NCBI GenBank assembly: GCA_050259035.1
Contig: JBLMZW010000105.1
Coordinates: 1-22,479, forward strand
Direction of reading: 5' to 3'
DNA length: 22,479 nt
Origin: JBLMZW01 sp050259035
Lineage (GTDB): Bacteria; Bacillota; Syntrophomonadia; Syntrophomonadales; DTU052
Part shown: positions 1 to 6,916 of the stretch, piece after piece
Layout: every line of letters starts with the position of its first letter
Position numbering within the stretch: the stretch's first letter is position 1
The notes under the pieces: generated by a model
Told to the model about the DNA's origin: nothing
Databases searched by the model: none
What the model saw: only the letters and a program-made list of their open reading frames with translations
Program-made: the position numbers and the translations under genes

Positions 1-304
1 CGGTCATGGTTCCGCTATCCTTATCCACTTTAATGACCCGATCACCATGCTCGGGAATCATCCAAATGCACTGGCCGTCAAATACTCCCCCAAAAAAGGC
101 GTTGTTTCCGGGGGTAAACCCCTCTGGCCAGTTGTAATATCCTTGCATATAAATATCGTCACCTATGGGGGTTCCGGTAACGTAACCGCTATAACCTATT
201 CCATCTTGGCTATGTATACTGCTATCGGTTGCCAACGCCCGTGGGAGCCAGGCAATGCTTGCCAGAAGCAAGAAAAATAAGACCCCTATAATTTTTCTGT
301 TCAT
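1..304 (-). CDS. Secreted protein, N-terminal part only (runs off window edge)
   Basis: An open frame on the minus strand begins at ATG 304 and stays open to base 1, giving about 101 residues. The start is fixed by GGGAGG eight bases upstream. Residues 1-25 form a typical Sec signal peptide: MNRK, a hydrophobic core, then an ALA cleavage motif. The mature part is rich in Gly, Tyr and Asp. Its last visible stretch (PEHGDRVIKVDKDSG) resembles a beta-propeller blade, but with a single blade this is only a guess. The protein is exported and its function is unknown. The same bases on the plus strand contain only an antisense shadow frame. Confidence 0.8.
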   Translation of the reverse strand, partial: MNRKIIGVLFFLLLASIAWLPRALATDSSIHSQDGIGYSGYVTGTPIGDDIYMQGYYNWPEGFTPGNNAFFGGVFDGQCIWMIPEHGDRVIKVDKDSGTMT

Positions 305-439
305 AGACATCCTCCCGAATCTCTTAATTTTCAGTAGAATGCAGCAATAACTGGATGTGGATATAATTAGCATATATCACATCACGATTATTGAGTAACT
401 TTATTTTTTATTTACCACCAGGAATCGTTAGAAAGGATT

Positions 440-913
440 CTAAATGAATTTGGGGGGGATTTTGTCGAGCGAATACCCCACCATCTGGGGAATTGTCTGC
501 AGTCCCTGAGTTACCAGGAGCTTCGAGCTGCCCTGGGCCAGTATTGAACCTTTCTCGTTAGTTACAATGACCTCGGACAGGCAGAGGGTCTTCCCAACCT
601 TTATTCTTTCTCCTCTGGCCAGGATCTTTCCTGATCTAATCGAACTAAGGTTATGTACATTTACATCCAGGGAAATCAACCCAACATCTTCAGTTAGCTC
701 GGCATATGGTGCCCAGTAAGCGGCGGTATCAATGATTGAAGAGTAAACCCCGCCCTGAATGGCTCCATAGGGCGATAAATGATTTTCATTCATATTAATT
801 CTAACCAGCGAATACCCGATGCCCATATCTTCGATAACCATTGAAAGGTGTTGAAAAAACGGACTTTGGTTAATTAGTTCAATTAGGCCTTCAATATGTT
901 TTTGATTAAGCAT
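440..913 (-). CDS. PaaI-family hotdog-fold thioesterase
   Basis: 157 residues, close to the usual 130-160 of the PaaI/4HBT family, which hydrolyse acyl- or aryl-CoA thioesters in the cytoplasm, normally as dimers or tetramers. The diagnostic segment is at about residues 46-67: HLSPYGAIQGGVYSSIIDTA. It keeps the Asn/Pro-x-Gly turn, the GG at the start of the central helix and the Asp-Thr-Ala of the helix. The usual His-Gly-Gly reads Gln-Gly-Gly here. The remaining strands (VGLISLDVNVHNLSS, GKILARGERIKVGKTLCLSEV) fit the fold. The start is supported by GGAGAG eight bases upstream. A TATAAT on the minus strand at 959-964 could be its -10 box, but no good -35 goes with it. The gene appears monocistronic; substrate unknown. 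Confidence 0.85.
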   Translation of the reverse strand: MLNQKHIEGLIELINQSPFFQHLSMVIEDMGIGYSLVRINMNENHLSPYGAIQGGVYSSIIDTAAYWAPYAELTEDVGLISLDVNVHNLSSIRSGKILARGERIKVGKTLCLSEVIVTNEKGSILAQGSSKLLVTQGLQTIPQMVGYSLDKIPPKFI

Positions 914-1227
914 GGCACTCTCTCCTTATTTAATTCCCCCAGTTAATACAGTTCTTACATTATAATAATGATTCCTGCAAGAAGCGGAAAATATCAAAAT
1001 AAAACAAATGCTATTAGAAAGAAGTGGCGCTTAATATCTTACTTTCCATAAAATTAGTGTCACCCGATAGGATTTTTAAGTAACCGGAGAATTCGGTTAT
1101 AAAACCCGGGATAATCGGGGATTAATACTATTCGGTTCAGGCTGGGATGAAACTAAATCATTGCTGAAATGGTTATTGAGATACGCTATACTTTTAGATT
1201 AAGAAGTAAATTACAGGAGGTATTTTT
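914..1227. other. Divergent intergenic region
   Basis: 314 bases between the thioesterase (leftward) and the first lipoprotein (rightward). The right end, from 1156, is the segment repeated before the second lipoprotein. The left end carries TATAAT on the minus strand at 959-964. No coding frame, strong hairpin or RNA gene was recognised between them. Confidence 0.5.
1164..1192 (+). promoter_or_regulatory. Putative promoter of lipoprotein 1
   Basis: CTGAAA (1164-1169), a 17-base spacer and TATACT (1187-1192) match a sigma-A type promoter at 4/6 and 5/6 positions. The same two boxes at the same spacing precede the second lipoprotein, and this block is much better conserved than the bases before it. 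That conservation is the main support. Confidence 0.45.
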
Positions 1228-1938
1228 ATGCAGAAACGTTTAGGGATTTTAGTAGTTGCTCTGTTGTTAGTAAGCTCCTTGATTATTGCCGGCTGTGGCA
1301 AATCCAAAGTGGAGACCAGTACTCCATCAGACAAATCCGCAACAACTAAACAAAGCGAGGTACAAAAGAACGTCAAAGGTGGCTCGGAACTTAGCGAATT
1401 AATGAATTCCGCTCGCAACATCAAGGGAATGTCTTATGATATGGTCATAACCGGGTCTGGTGCTAACCTTACATCTAAAGTCTGGCAGAGCGGCAAGAAA
1501 ATAAGGACTGAATCAGAATTTGGCGGTATGAAGTCAATTATGATTATTAATCCCGATAAGAATCTCTTTTGCAGTTATATGCCAGATACCAATACAGCTA
1601 TGGCTTTCGATGAGGAGACAAAAAAGTCGATGGATACTGCTGATTACTGGTCAAATGAGGGGAAGGTGGATTATAAGATAACTGGTTCCGAAAAATGTGC
1701 CGGTTTTGATTGCAAAGTAATCGAAGGAACCCCAGAAGGTAAGGATAAGGTTACAATATGGGTTAGAGAGGACCTGGGAGTACCGGTTAAAATAGAATCA
1801 ACTACATATGAAGCCACGGCAAAAATAGAATTCAAAAACTACAAAATAGGTTCCCAACCAGATTCACTTTTCGAACTTCCAGCCGGTGTAAAAATTACCC
1901 CTATGCCTACCGTACCTACTGCTACCAAAACCCCGTAA
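1228..1938 (+). CDS. Lipoprotein, LolA/DUF4412-like fold (paralogue 1)
   Basis: 236 residues. The start ATG has AGGAGG seven bases upstream. A lipoprotein signal peptide ends at the lipobox IAGC (Cys23), so the protein is anchored to the outer face of the membrane. A Ser/Thr/Lys-rich linker (about 24-50) follows, then an antiparallel-strand domain (about 55-228) with the pattern of LolA-like/DUF4412 proteins: a GMSYDM strand, VWQSGKKIRTES, the IIINP-type strand, an IWVREDLGVPVKIE segment and a LFELPAGV end. Three cysteines in the domain (LFC, and the pair in EKCAGFDCKV) also occur in the neighbouring paralogue. Family members often bind lipids or polymers, but no function can be assigned here. 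The tail is rich in Pro and Thr. A strong terminator follows within six bases of the stop. Confidence 0.85.
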   Translation: MQKRLGILVVALLLVSSLIIAGCGKSKVETSTPSDKSATTKQSEVQKNVKGGSELSELMNSARNIKGMSYDMVITGSGANLTSKVWQSGKKIRTESEFGGMKSIMIINPDKNLFCSYMPDTNTAMAFDEETKKSMDTADYWSNEGKVDYKITGSEKCAGFDCKVIEGTPEGKDKVTIWVREDLGVPVKIESTTYEATAKIEFKNYKIGSQPDSLFELPAGVKITPMPTVPTATKTP

Positions 1939-1943
1939 CCTCA

Positions 1944-1968
1944 GGCTGGGCATAGCCCAGCCTTTTTT
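1944..1968 (+). terminator. Rho-independent terminator after lipoprotein 1
   Basis: A perfect 8-bp stem GGCTGGGC / GCCCAGCC (1944-1951 and 1955-1962) with a 3-base loop, followed directly by six T (1963-1968). It separates the transcription of lipoprotein 1 from its paralogue. Confidence 0.9.
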
Positions 1969-2131
1969 AAGGCCAGAGATTGTAAATATCTATGAATTGC
2001 CAAGTAGCATAAGGCAATACCAACAGGACCGATCTTATTTTTTTAGACGGCCTCCCCATAAAACTAATGTTTCTTGCTTTATATCACAGGGCAATCATCC
2101 AGGAATTGTTGGAAATGGGCTCTAATCATTG

Positions 2132-2160
2132 CTGAAATGGTTTTAGAGATACGCTATACT
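2132..2160 (+). promoter_or_regulatory. Putative promoter of lipoprotein 2
   Basis: CTGAAA (2132-2137), a 17-base spacer and TATACT (2155-2160). This repeats the arrangement upstream of the first lipoprotein, with only a few substitutions in the spacer. Confidence 0.45.
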
Positions 2161-2194
2161 TTTAGATTAGAAGTAAACTTATGGAGGTCCCTTT

Positions 2195-2905
2195 ATGCAA
2201 AAACGCATATCGATGATGATTGTTCTACTGTTAGTAGGTTCCCTGGTTCTGGTCGGCTGCGGCAAGTCTAATAAAGAAACCAGTGCTCCAACCGACAAAT
2301 CCACAGCACCCAAACAAAGCAGTGTTCAGAAGGAGAGCAAAATTGATTCGGAATTGACTAAGCTGATGAACGCCGCCCGCAACATTAAAGGTATGTCATA
2401 CGAAATGACTATGAGCGGATCCGGGGTTAATTCAACTATGAAAGTATGGCAAAACGGCAAGAAAATGAGAACCGAAGCCGAAGCTAACGGTCAGAAGTCA
2501 ATCATAATCATCAACCCCGAAAAGGATCTCTATTGTAACTACATACCTTCTGCCAATATGGCGATGACTTACGATGAAAGCACTAAGAAATCAATGAAAA
2601 ACGCCAATGCTAATCAGTGGTCTGAGGAAGGAGTCACGGATTACAAAATAACCGGAAGTGAAAAGTGCAATGGGTATGATTGTAAAGTGATTAAGGGAAG
2701 ACCGGGAGGAATTAGAACCAGGATATGGGTCAGAGAAGACCTGGGAGTCCCGGTTAAAATTGAATCCATTGATCATGGAAAAACAGTGAAAATAGAATTT
2801 AAAAACTATATAATTGGGCCTCAGGATGATTCATTTTTTGAGCTTCCGGTCGGGGTACAAATGACCGATATGCAAACCGTGTTCAACACGTCTAAAACTC
2901 AGTAA
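2195..2905 (+). CDS. Lipoprotein, LolA/DUF4412-like fold (paralogue 2)
   Basis: 236 residues, the paralogue of the preceding gene. GGAGG lies seven bases before the ATG. The lipobox is LVGC (Cys22), followed by a Ser/Thr/Lys linker and the same strand-rich domain, including the conserved three cysteines (LYC, EKCNGYDCKV), IWVREDLGVPVKIE and FFELPVGV. No terminator is seen in the 45 bases before the CapA-like gene, so the two are probably co-transcribed. Both proteins should sit on the outer face of the cytoplasmic membrane. Differences cluster in the linker and around residues 125-170. Ligand unknown. Confidence 0.85.
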   Translation: MQKRISMMIVLLLVGSLVLVGCGKSNKETSAPTDKSTAPKQSSVQKESKIDSELTKLMNAARNIKGMSYEMTMSGSGVNSTMKVWQNGKKMRTEAEANGQKSIIIINPEKDLYCNYIPSANMAMTYDESTKKSMKNANANQWSEEGVTDYKITGSEKCNGYDCKVIKGRPGGIRTRIWVREDLGVPVKIESIDHGKTVKIEFKNYIIGPQDDSFFELPVGVQMTDMQTVFNTSKTQ

Positions 2906-2950
2906 CTTGAGGTTATGAGTGTGATATTTTGTTATCCCGGAGGGGCCTAA

Positions 2951-4066
2951 ATGCGAAAGCCAGGTAGGATTTGTAATATATTATTCTTAATATTATTTAT
3001 GAGTGGCATACCAGCAATTGCAGGGCAATCCTGGGCTGACACCGGCGGTATTATCAAATCGGATAAGGCATCCTCCTCCGTTGCCCTACCGAACACCATG
3101 TCAATGTCAGAGACTAATCCTGCCAGGACTGTTTGTATCAGCGCCGTAGGCGACTGTACACTAGGGTTTGACAGCAACGCTAAGCCTTGGGGGCGGTTTG
3201 ACCAGGAAGTTATCCGTCAAAAAAATAAGTATTCCTATTTTTTTGACCGGGTAGCTCCTATATTATCACAAGACGATTTAACTATCGCCAATTTGGAAAC
3301 AACATTAACTACGGCAAGTGTAAAAGAAGATAAAAGCAATTATAAAAGATCATTTCACTTCAAAGGCAACCCCGCTTATGCCAATATTCTGACCGCCGGC
3401 AGTGTGGAGGCGGTAAACCTGGCCAACAACCACAGTCATGATTATCTTAGTCGCGGATATCAAGACACCGTTAGAGTCTTGGAAAACTCGGCGATAGCCC
3501 ATTTCGGGAATGGAGTCCCAGCTTTTTATGATATCAACGGAGTTAAGATCGGGATGCTGGGATACAATGCGACCGGAAGTTTTGGCAAAGGGAAAAACCT
3601 TGAACGTATAAGAAAGAAGGTAACGACTGATATCTCTGCCCTTAAGAAGGAATGCCCCCTGGTTGTTGTTAGTTTCCATTGGGGTAATGAATATAAATAT
3701 TATGCTGATCCCACCCAGAGACTCTTAGGGCATTGCGCTATAGATGCCGGAGCTGATCTGGTTCTGGGTCACCACTCTCATGTAATCGGCCCGATAGAAA
3801 TCTATCGGGGTAAATACATAGCCTACAGTCTCGGCAATTTCTGTTTTGGGGGTAATAAGAACCCTTCGGATAAAAGAACAATAATTTTTCAGCAAACCTT
3901 TACCATCGATGAAAATAATCAGGTGGTAAATCAGGCACCAAAAATCATACCTTGCGTTATTTCTTCTGAAACCGGTCGTAATAACTATCAGCCAGTGATA
4001 TTAGAACGAGACCCATCAAGCTATTACAATACTGCGAGGAGCGATTTACTGGTTCCCCGCCATTGA
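2951..4066 (+). CDS. CapA-family metallophosphatase-fold protein, secreted
   Basis: 371 residues, a usual length for the CapA (PGA_cap) family, whose best-known members take part in poly-gamma-glutamate capsule export or anchoring; many are uncharacterised. A signal peptide occupies about residues 1-29 (ending QSWA). The calcineurin-like metal-site motifs are all present: AVGDCTLG near 66, NLE near 114, LANNHSHDY near 157, SFHWGNEY near 241 and LGHHSH near 272, followed by GKYIAYSLGNFCFGG. The ATG has GGAGGGG seven bases upstream. It lies 45 bases after lipoprotein 2 with no visible terminator, which suggests a shared envelope role. No capB/capC ligase genes are in the window, so poly-glutamate synthesis should not be assumed. 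A phosphatase or other cell-wall polymer function is equally possible. Confidence 0.85.
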   Translation: MRKPGRICNILFLILFMSGIPAIAGQSWADTGGIIKSDKASSSVALPNTMSMSETNPARTVCISAVGDCTLGFDSNAKPWGRFDQEVIRQKNKYSYFFDRVAPILSQDDLTIANLETTLTTASVKEDKSNYKRSFHFKGNPAYANILTAGSVEAVNLANNHSHDYLSRGYQDTVRVLENSAIAHFGNGVPAFYDINGVKIGMLGYNATGSFGKGKNLERIRKKVTTDISALKKECPLVVVSFHWGNEYKYYADPTQRLLGHCAIDAGADLVLGHHSHVIGPIEIYRGKYIAYSLGNFCFGGNKNPSDKRTIIFQQTFTIDENNQVVNQAPKIIPCVISSETGRNNYQPVILERDPSSYYNTARSDLLVPRH

Positions 4067-4121
4067 CATTAATCACCCGGCAAGTATTTAGCTGCAATTA
4101 TGATTCAATGTCTGCATTTTT

Positions 4122-5114
4122 CTACCAACGCCGGTACCCTGCTCCCCATCCTGGTTCACCTGGTTCAATTCTAATACGGCCAAAGCCAAATGTGGTATTT
4201 AGCCCTATTCCGACTATCTCAGCCGCGCGCAAAAACGGCCGAAAAGCGTCAACCGGACCGCGTAACTCTATGGTTCCTTCCACTCCCCCCACAAATAGGG
4301 TTTGTCCTTCATCCTCGGCCGGCCAACGGTGTTCCACTACTCGAGTGATGCTGCCGGCAACACGAACCTGATTAGCCAAATGCCAGAATCCCACATTAGG
4401 CCTAAGCCAATCATTTTCTCCAAAGCAACTGGAAATAGCATTCAATCGGTTAATTATACCTCGCATAAGGGTAGGAAAATCAAGATTCTCTACCAATTCT
4501 CCCTCCCGTTTAATCCGAAGAGGGGTTTCAAGGTATATCTTACACTTCCTGGTTCTATCCTCCGGGTTCACGTTTTCTGCGATGGCTGATATGGAGAAAC
4601 CCTGAGGGTGAATCCAGTTATTTTGGCCATCTTCAGAGAACAAGAGTTTTTTGTTATCTTCCGGTAGCCATTCATATACATTCTTGATCAAATACTGTCC
4701 TTCACCCTGCTCGGTTCCTATTCCCACCTGCCCCAAATACTCAATCGATTTTAATACCGTCCTAGCGTATACCAACGCCTGTCCAAAAAGGGTTACCCTT
4801 AGTTCCAGAGGCTGCTGCGGTATAAATGACTGTCCGGGGCTTGTAAAATGTAATGTTATGGGTCGGGGAACAGACTCTCCGTTCCGGGTATAGTTGACCT
4901 TTTCAAGCATAAATGGGGAAATCAGCCAGGCAAAGGCACAAGTTTCTAAATCCGCGCAATTGGCGCATTGATCAGTGTTTTTAGATGTACATGCCTGGCG
5001 GCGTATCGCCGATCCTAACTTTCCGCGCCACACACCTTCTCTGAAACGTGGAAGTGTAATAGGAGTGACTGGCTGAAGTATGAAGTCAAGACAGGCGACT
5101 TGGAAATCTACCAT
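4122..5114 (-). CDS. cas6: Cas6-type RAMP protein (pre-crRNA endoribonuclease family), solitary
   Basis: 330 residues from the ATG at 5114, which has AAGGAG about seven bases upstream. The frame runs on to 5165, but that upstream ATG has no binding site and the added residues look non-coding. The N-terminal part reads FREGVWRGKLGSAIRRQAC, then Cys42, Cys50, Cys53 and Cys59 (CANCADLETCAFAWL), a cysteine set typical of the zinc-finger-like insert in this Cas6 branch. The middle has a second ferredoxin-like half. The C-terminus has the glycine-rich RAMP loop GIGLNTTFGFGRIRI. Cas6 enzymes cut repeat RNA to make guide RNAs. Here there is no repeat array and no Cas3, Cas10, Csm or Cmr gene nearby, so either the array lies elsewhere on the chromosome or the protein is a relic or has another RNA target. 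It converges with the CapA gene across a 55-base gap. Confidence 0.75.
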   Translation of the reverse strand: MVDFQVACLDFILQPVTPITLPRFREGVWRGKLGSAIRRQACTSKNTDQCANCADLETCAFAWLISPFMLEKVNYTRNGESVPRPITLHFTSPGQSFIPQQPLELRVTLFGQALVYARTVLKSIEYLGQVGIGTEQGEGQYLIKNVYEWLPEDNKKLLFSEDGQNNWIHPQGFSISAIAENVNPEDRTRKCKIYLETPLRIKREGELVENLDFPTLMRGIINRLNAISSCFGENDWLRPNVGFWHLANQVRVAGSITRVVEHRWPAEDEGQTLFVGGVEGTIELRGPVDAFRPFLRAAEIVGIGLNTTFGFGRIRIEPGEPGWGAGYRRW

Positions 5115-5432
5115 TTCGGTCTCCTTCGATCGTTTTCGTGGCCTCGGGAGATTTATATGGCCCATAATAATATATAACTATTTCTGTTAATATATCATTT
5201 TTCCTCCATGGGTTCAGTCATTAAACATTTTTTCTTTTAGATGTCTCTGGGCTCTTAATTGACTATATTCCAGGCATAACAAATATGCCATTCAGACTCC
5301 AGTTTGATGAACTGATGGGTATTAATAAAGGAGTTCATGCCGGCTTGGCGAATACTAAATAAGCGGCAGCCAAGCTACTGCCAGGCCACCTCTGGCCGTA
5401 AGCCCAAAGTTAAGGGGGGCAACCGTGTTTTG
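5115..5432 (+). other. Leader region upstream of livF, with possible alternative hairpins
   Basis: 318 bases between divergent cas6 and livF. TTGACT at 5259-5264 could be a -35 box, but the matching -10 (5282-5287, AATATG) is poor. Downstream, GCTTGGC (5343-5349) can pair with GCCAAGC (5369-5375). The overlapping GGCAG (5365-5369) can pair with CTGCC (5378-5382), which excludes the first stem. GGCCA/TGGCC (5384-5397) forms a third small hairpin. An ATG at 5337 with AAAGGAG only three bases before it is in frame with livF, but the extension is unlike LivF. No T-box or known riboswitch core was recognised. Confidence 0.35.
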
Positions 5433-6146
5433 ATGCTCGAAGTAAAAAACATTGAAGTATTCTATGGAGCTATACAAGCTTTACACGATGTTTCGTTTAG
5501 CGTAGAAGAGGGCGAAATTGTCACCCTTATTGGAGCTAATGGAGCAGGTAAATCCACTACCCTTAGAGCTATATCAGGACTCATTCATCCTCGTAAAGGC
5601 GAGATTTTCTACCGCAACACTGACATAAGTCGGGTTCCTCCGCATAAGATCGTAAATATGGGTATTTCTCACGTTCCTGAAGGACGTAGAATTCTGCCGG
5701 GTTTAACTGTTCTGGAGAATTTGCGACTGGGGGCTTATACCCGGCATGATAAGCGGGAAATAGGGATAAGTATGGAGCGAGTTTTTGCCAGTTTTCCCCG
5801 CCTCAAGGAGCGGCTGAACCAACCGGCCGGCACCATGTCGGGCGGAGAACAGCAAATGCTGGCTATAGGCCGGGCTCTTATGGCCAGGCCTTCGCTTATG
5901 ATCCTGGATGAACCTTCTATGGGGCTTTCACCTCTACTGGTGCAGGAAATTTTCTCCATTATTAAGACGATTAATCAAGAAGGAACTACCGTGCTTCTAG
6001 TGGAACAAAATGCCTTCATGGCTTTGAAAGTGGCTCACCGGGGATATGTATTGGAGACCGGCAACATTGTCTTATCCGGTTCGGCCAGCGAATTGGAACA
6101 GAACCCCAAAGTGCGTGCCGCTTATCTGGGAGAGGTTTCGAAATAA
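5433..6146 (+). CDS. livF: Branched-chain amino acid ABC transporter ATPase LivF
   Basis: 237 residues from ATG 5433, the normal length of LivF. A TTG directly before it is the alternative start; the GGGGGG patch at 5414-5419 would serve either. Walker A is GANGAGKST (34-42), the ABC signature is MSGGEQQMLAIGRAL, Walker B is LMILDEPSMGLSP, and the switch His of many ABC ATPases is Gln here (VEQNA), as is common in LivF. It hydrolyses ATP at the membrane to drive uptake through LivH/LivM together with LivG. The gene order is unusual: livF stands first and apart from livG, which is near the other end of the operon. A CBS-ACT gene follows after 15 bases. Confidence 0.95.
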   Translation: MLEVKNIEVFYGAIQALHDVSFSVEEGEIVTLIGANGAGKSTTLRAISGLIHPRKGEIFYRNTDISRVPPHKIVNMGISHVPEGRRILPGLTVLENLRLGAYTRHDKREIGISMERVFASFPRLKERLNQPAGTMSGGEQQMLAIGRALMARPSLMILDEPSMGLSPLLVQEIFSIIKTINQEGTTVLLVEQNAFMALKVAHRGYVLETGNIVLSGSASELEQNPKVRAAYLGEVSK

Positions 6147-6161
6147 GAGGAGGTCGTCCGC

Positions 6162-6818
6162 ATGAAAGTTAGAGACCGAATGAGCGCCAACCCCATCACC
6201 GTCTCGCTCGAAACTACGATATCAGAAGCAATGCAGCTTATGCGCGATAATAATATACGTCGCGTGCCAGTGATGGATCGGAGAAAGCTGGTTAGCATTG
6301 TAACGCAAAAGGATCTGGCGGAGGTGTCCCCATCTTCGGCAACTACTTTAAGTGTTTACGAGGTTAATTATCTCTTGGCCAAAACCAGGATTGGCGATGT
6401 TATTAACCTGAAACGCAGGCTGATAACCATCGAAGCCGATCAGAGCATCGAACGGGCGGCGGTGGTTATGCAGGAGAATAAAATTGGAGCTATTCCGGTT
6501 CTTGATCAGGGAAAACTGGTTGGAATCATAACCGAAACTGACATTTTTAGCGCGTTTATTGAAATCCTGGGTGTGAACCGGCCTGGTATTCGAATTGACC
6601 TTGAGGTGGGTGAAGGAGTAGGGGCTGTAGCCCGGGTGACCGGAATTATTGCCAATCTGGGTATAAGCATTGAAAACATTGTACTTATTCGCGAGCCAGT
6701 GGGATCAAATTACGAATTAATTTTACGTCTGGCTACCCAGGAGGCGGACCCGGTGGTCGACGAGCTTAAGCAGCAAGGCTTCAAAGTTATTTCGGTAGTA
6801 CGTAAATTAGAACGTTAG
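6162..6818 (+). CDS. CBS-CBS-ACT domain protein (AcuB-like)
   Basis: 218 residues, with GGAGG eight bases before the ATG. Two CBS motifs come first: about 7-58 (MSANPITVSLETTISEAMQLM, RRVPVMD, SIVTQKDL) and about 76-133 (DVINLKRRLITIEADQSIERAA, IGAIPVLDQGKLVGIITETDIF). An ACT domain follows at about 142-216 (DLEVGEGVGAVARVTGIIANLGISIENI). This is the architecture of Bacillus AcuB. CBS pairs usually bind adenine nucleotides and ACT domains usually bind amino acids, so the protein could report energy state and amino acid level. Its place 15 bases after livF and about 100 before livK argues for a regulatory tie to the transporter. There is no DNA-binding or enzymatic domain, so it should act through a partner. 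Confidence 0.9.
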   Translation: MKVRDRMSANPITVSLETTISEAMQLMRDNNIRRVPVMDRRKLVSIVTQKDLAEVSPSSATTLSVYEVNYLLAKTRIGDVINLKRRLITIEADQSIERAAVVMQENKIGAIPVLDQGKLVGIITETDIFSAFIEILGVNRPGIRIDLEVGEGVGAVARVTGIIANLGISIENIVLIREPVGSNYELILRLATQEADPVVDELKQQGFKVISVVRKLER

Positions 6819-6916
6819 ATTAATGTCGAGGGGCTGGCAGGAATTCCTCTCTAAAGAAGGAATATATCATTGGACTGGCAAAAAGCGGCCGGGAATTTTT
6901 TTAAGGAGGGAACATT

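Larger units (their letters stand above)
1156..2905 (+). repeat. Tandem duplication of promoter plus lipoprotein gene
   Basis: The block beginning AATCATTGCTGAAATGG occurs at 1156 and again at 2124. It is nearly identical through the putative promoter and into the leader before each lipoprotein start. The two encoded proteins have equal length (236 residues) and can be aligned without large gaps along their whole length, roughly 60 percent identical by eye. The duplicated unit therefore included the regulatory region. The terminator of unit 1 is not repeated after unit 2. Confidence 0.8.

Noticed and set aside
47..280. Plus-strand frame of 77 residues
   Set aside because: It is antisense to the secreted-protein frame, which has a signal peptide and a strong ribosome binding site; the plus frame has neither.
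3350..3679. Minus-strand frame of 109 residues inside the CapA gene
   Set aside because: It is antisense to the conserved metal-site region of CapA and resembles no known family.
2951..4066. Poly-gamma-glutamate capsule operon
   Set aside because: Only the CapA-like member is present; no CapB ligase or CapC membrane gene lies nearby, so capsule synthesis cannot be claimed.
5115..5165. N-terminal extension of the Cas6-like gene to ATG 5165
   Set aside because: The upstream ATG lacks a ribosome binding site, whereas ATG 5114 has AAGGAG at a good distance and gives a family-typical N-terminus.
5337..5432. LivF beginning at ATG 5337
   Set aside because: It would add 32 residues not found in LivF proteins, and its GGAG lies only three bases from the ATG. 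Kept only as a possible leader element.
5200..5432. T-box or known amino acid riboswitch before livF
   Set aside because: No T-box consensus (AGGGTGGNACCGCG) or other recognised aptamer core is present.
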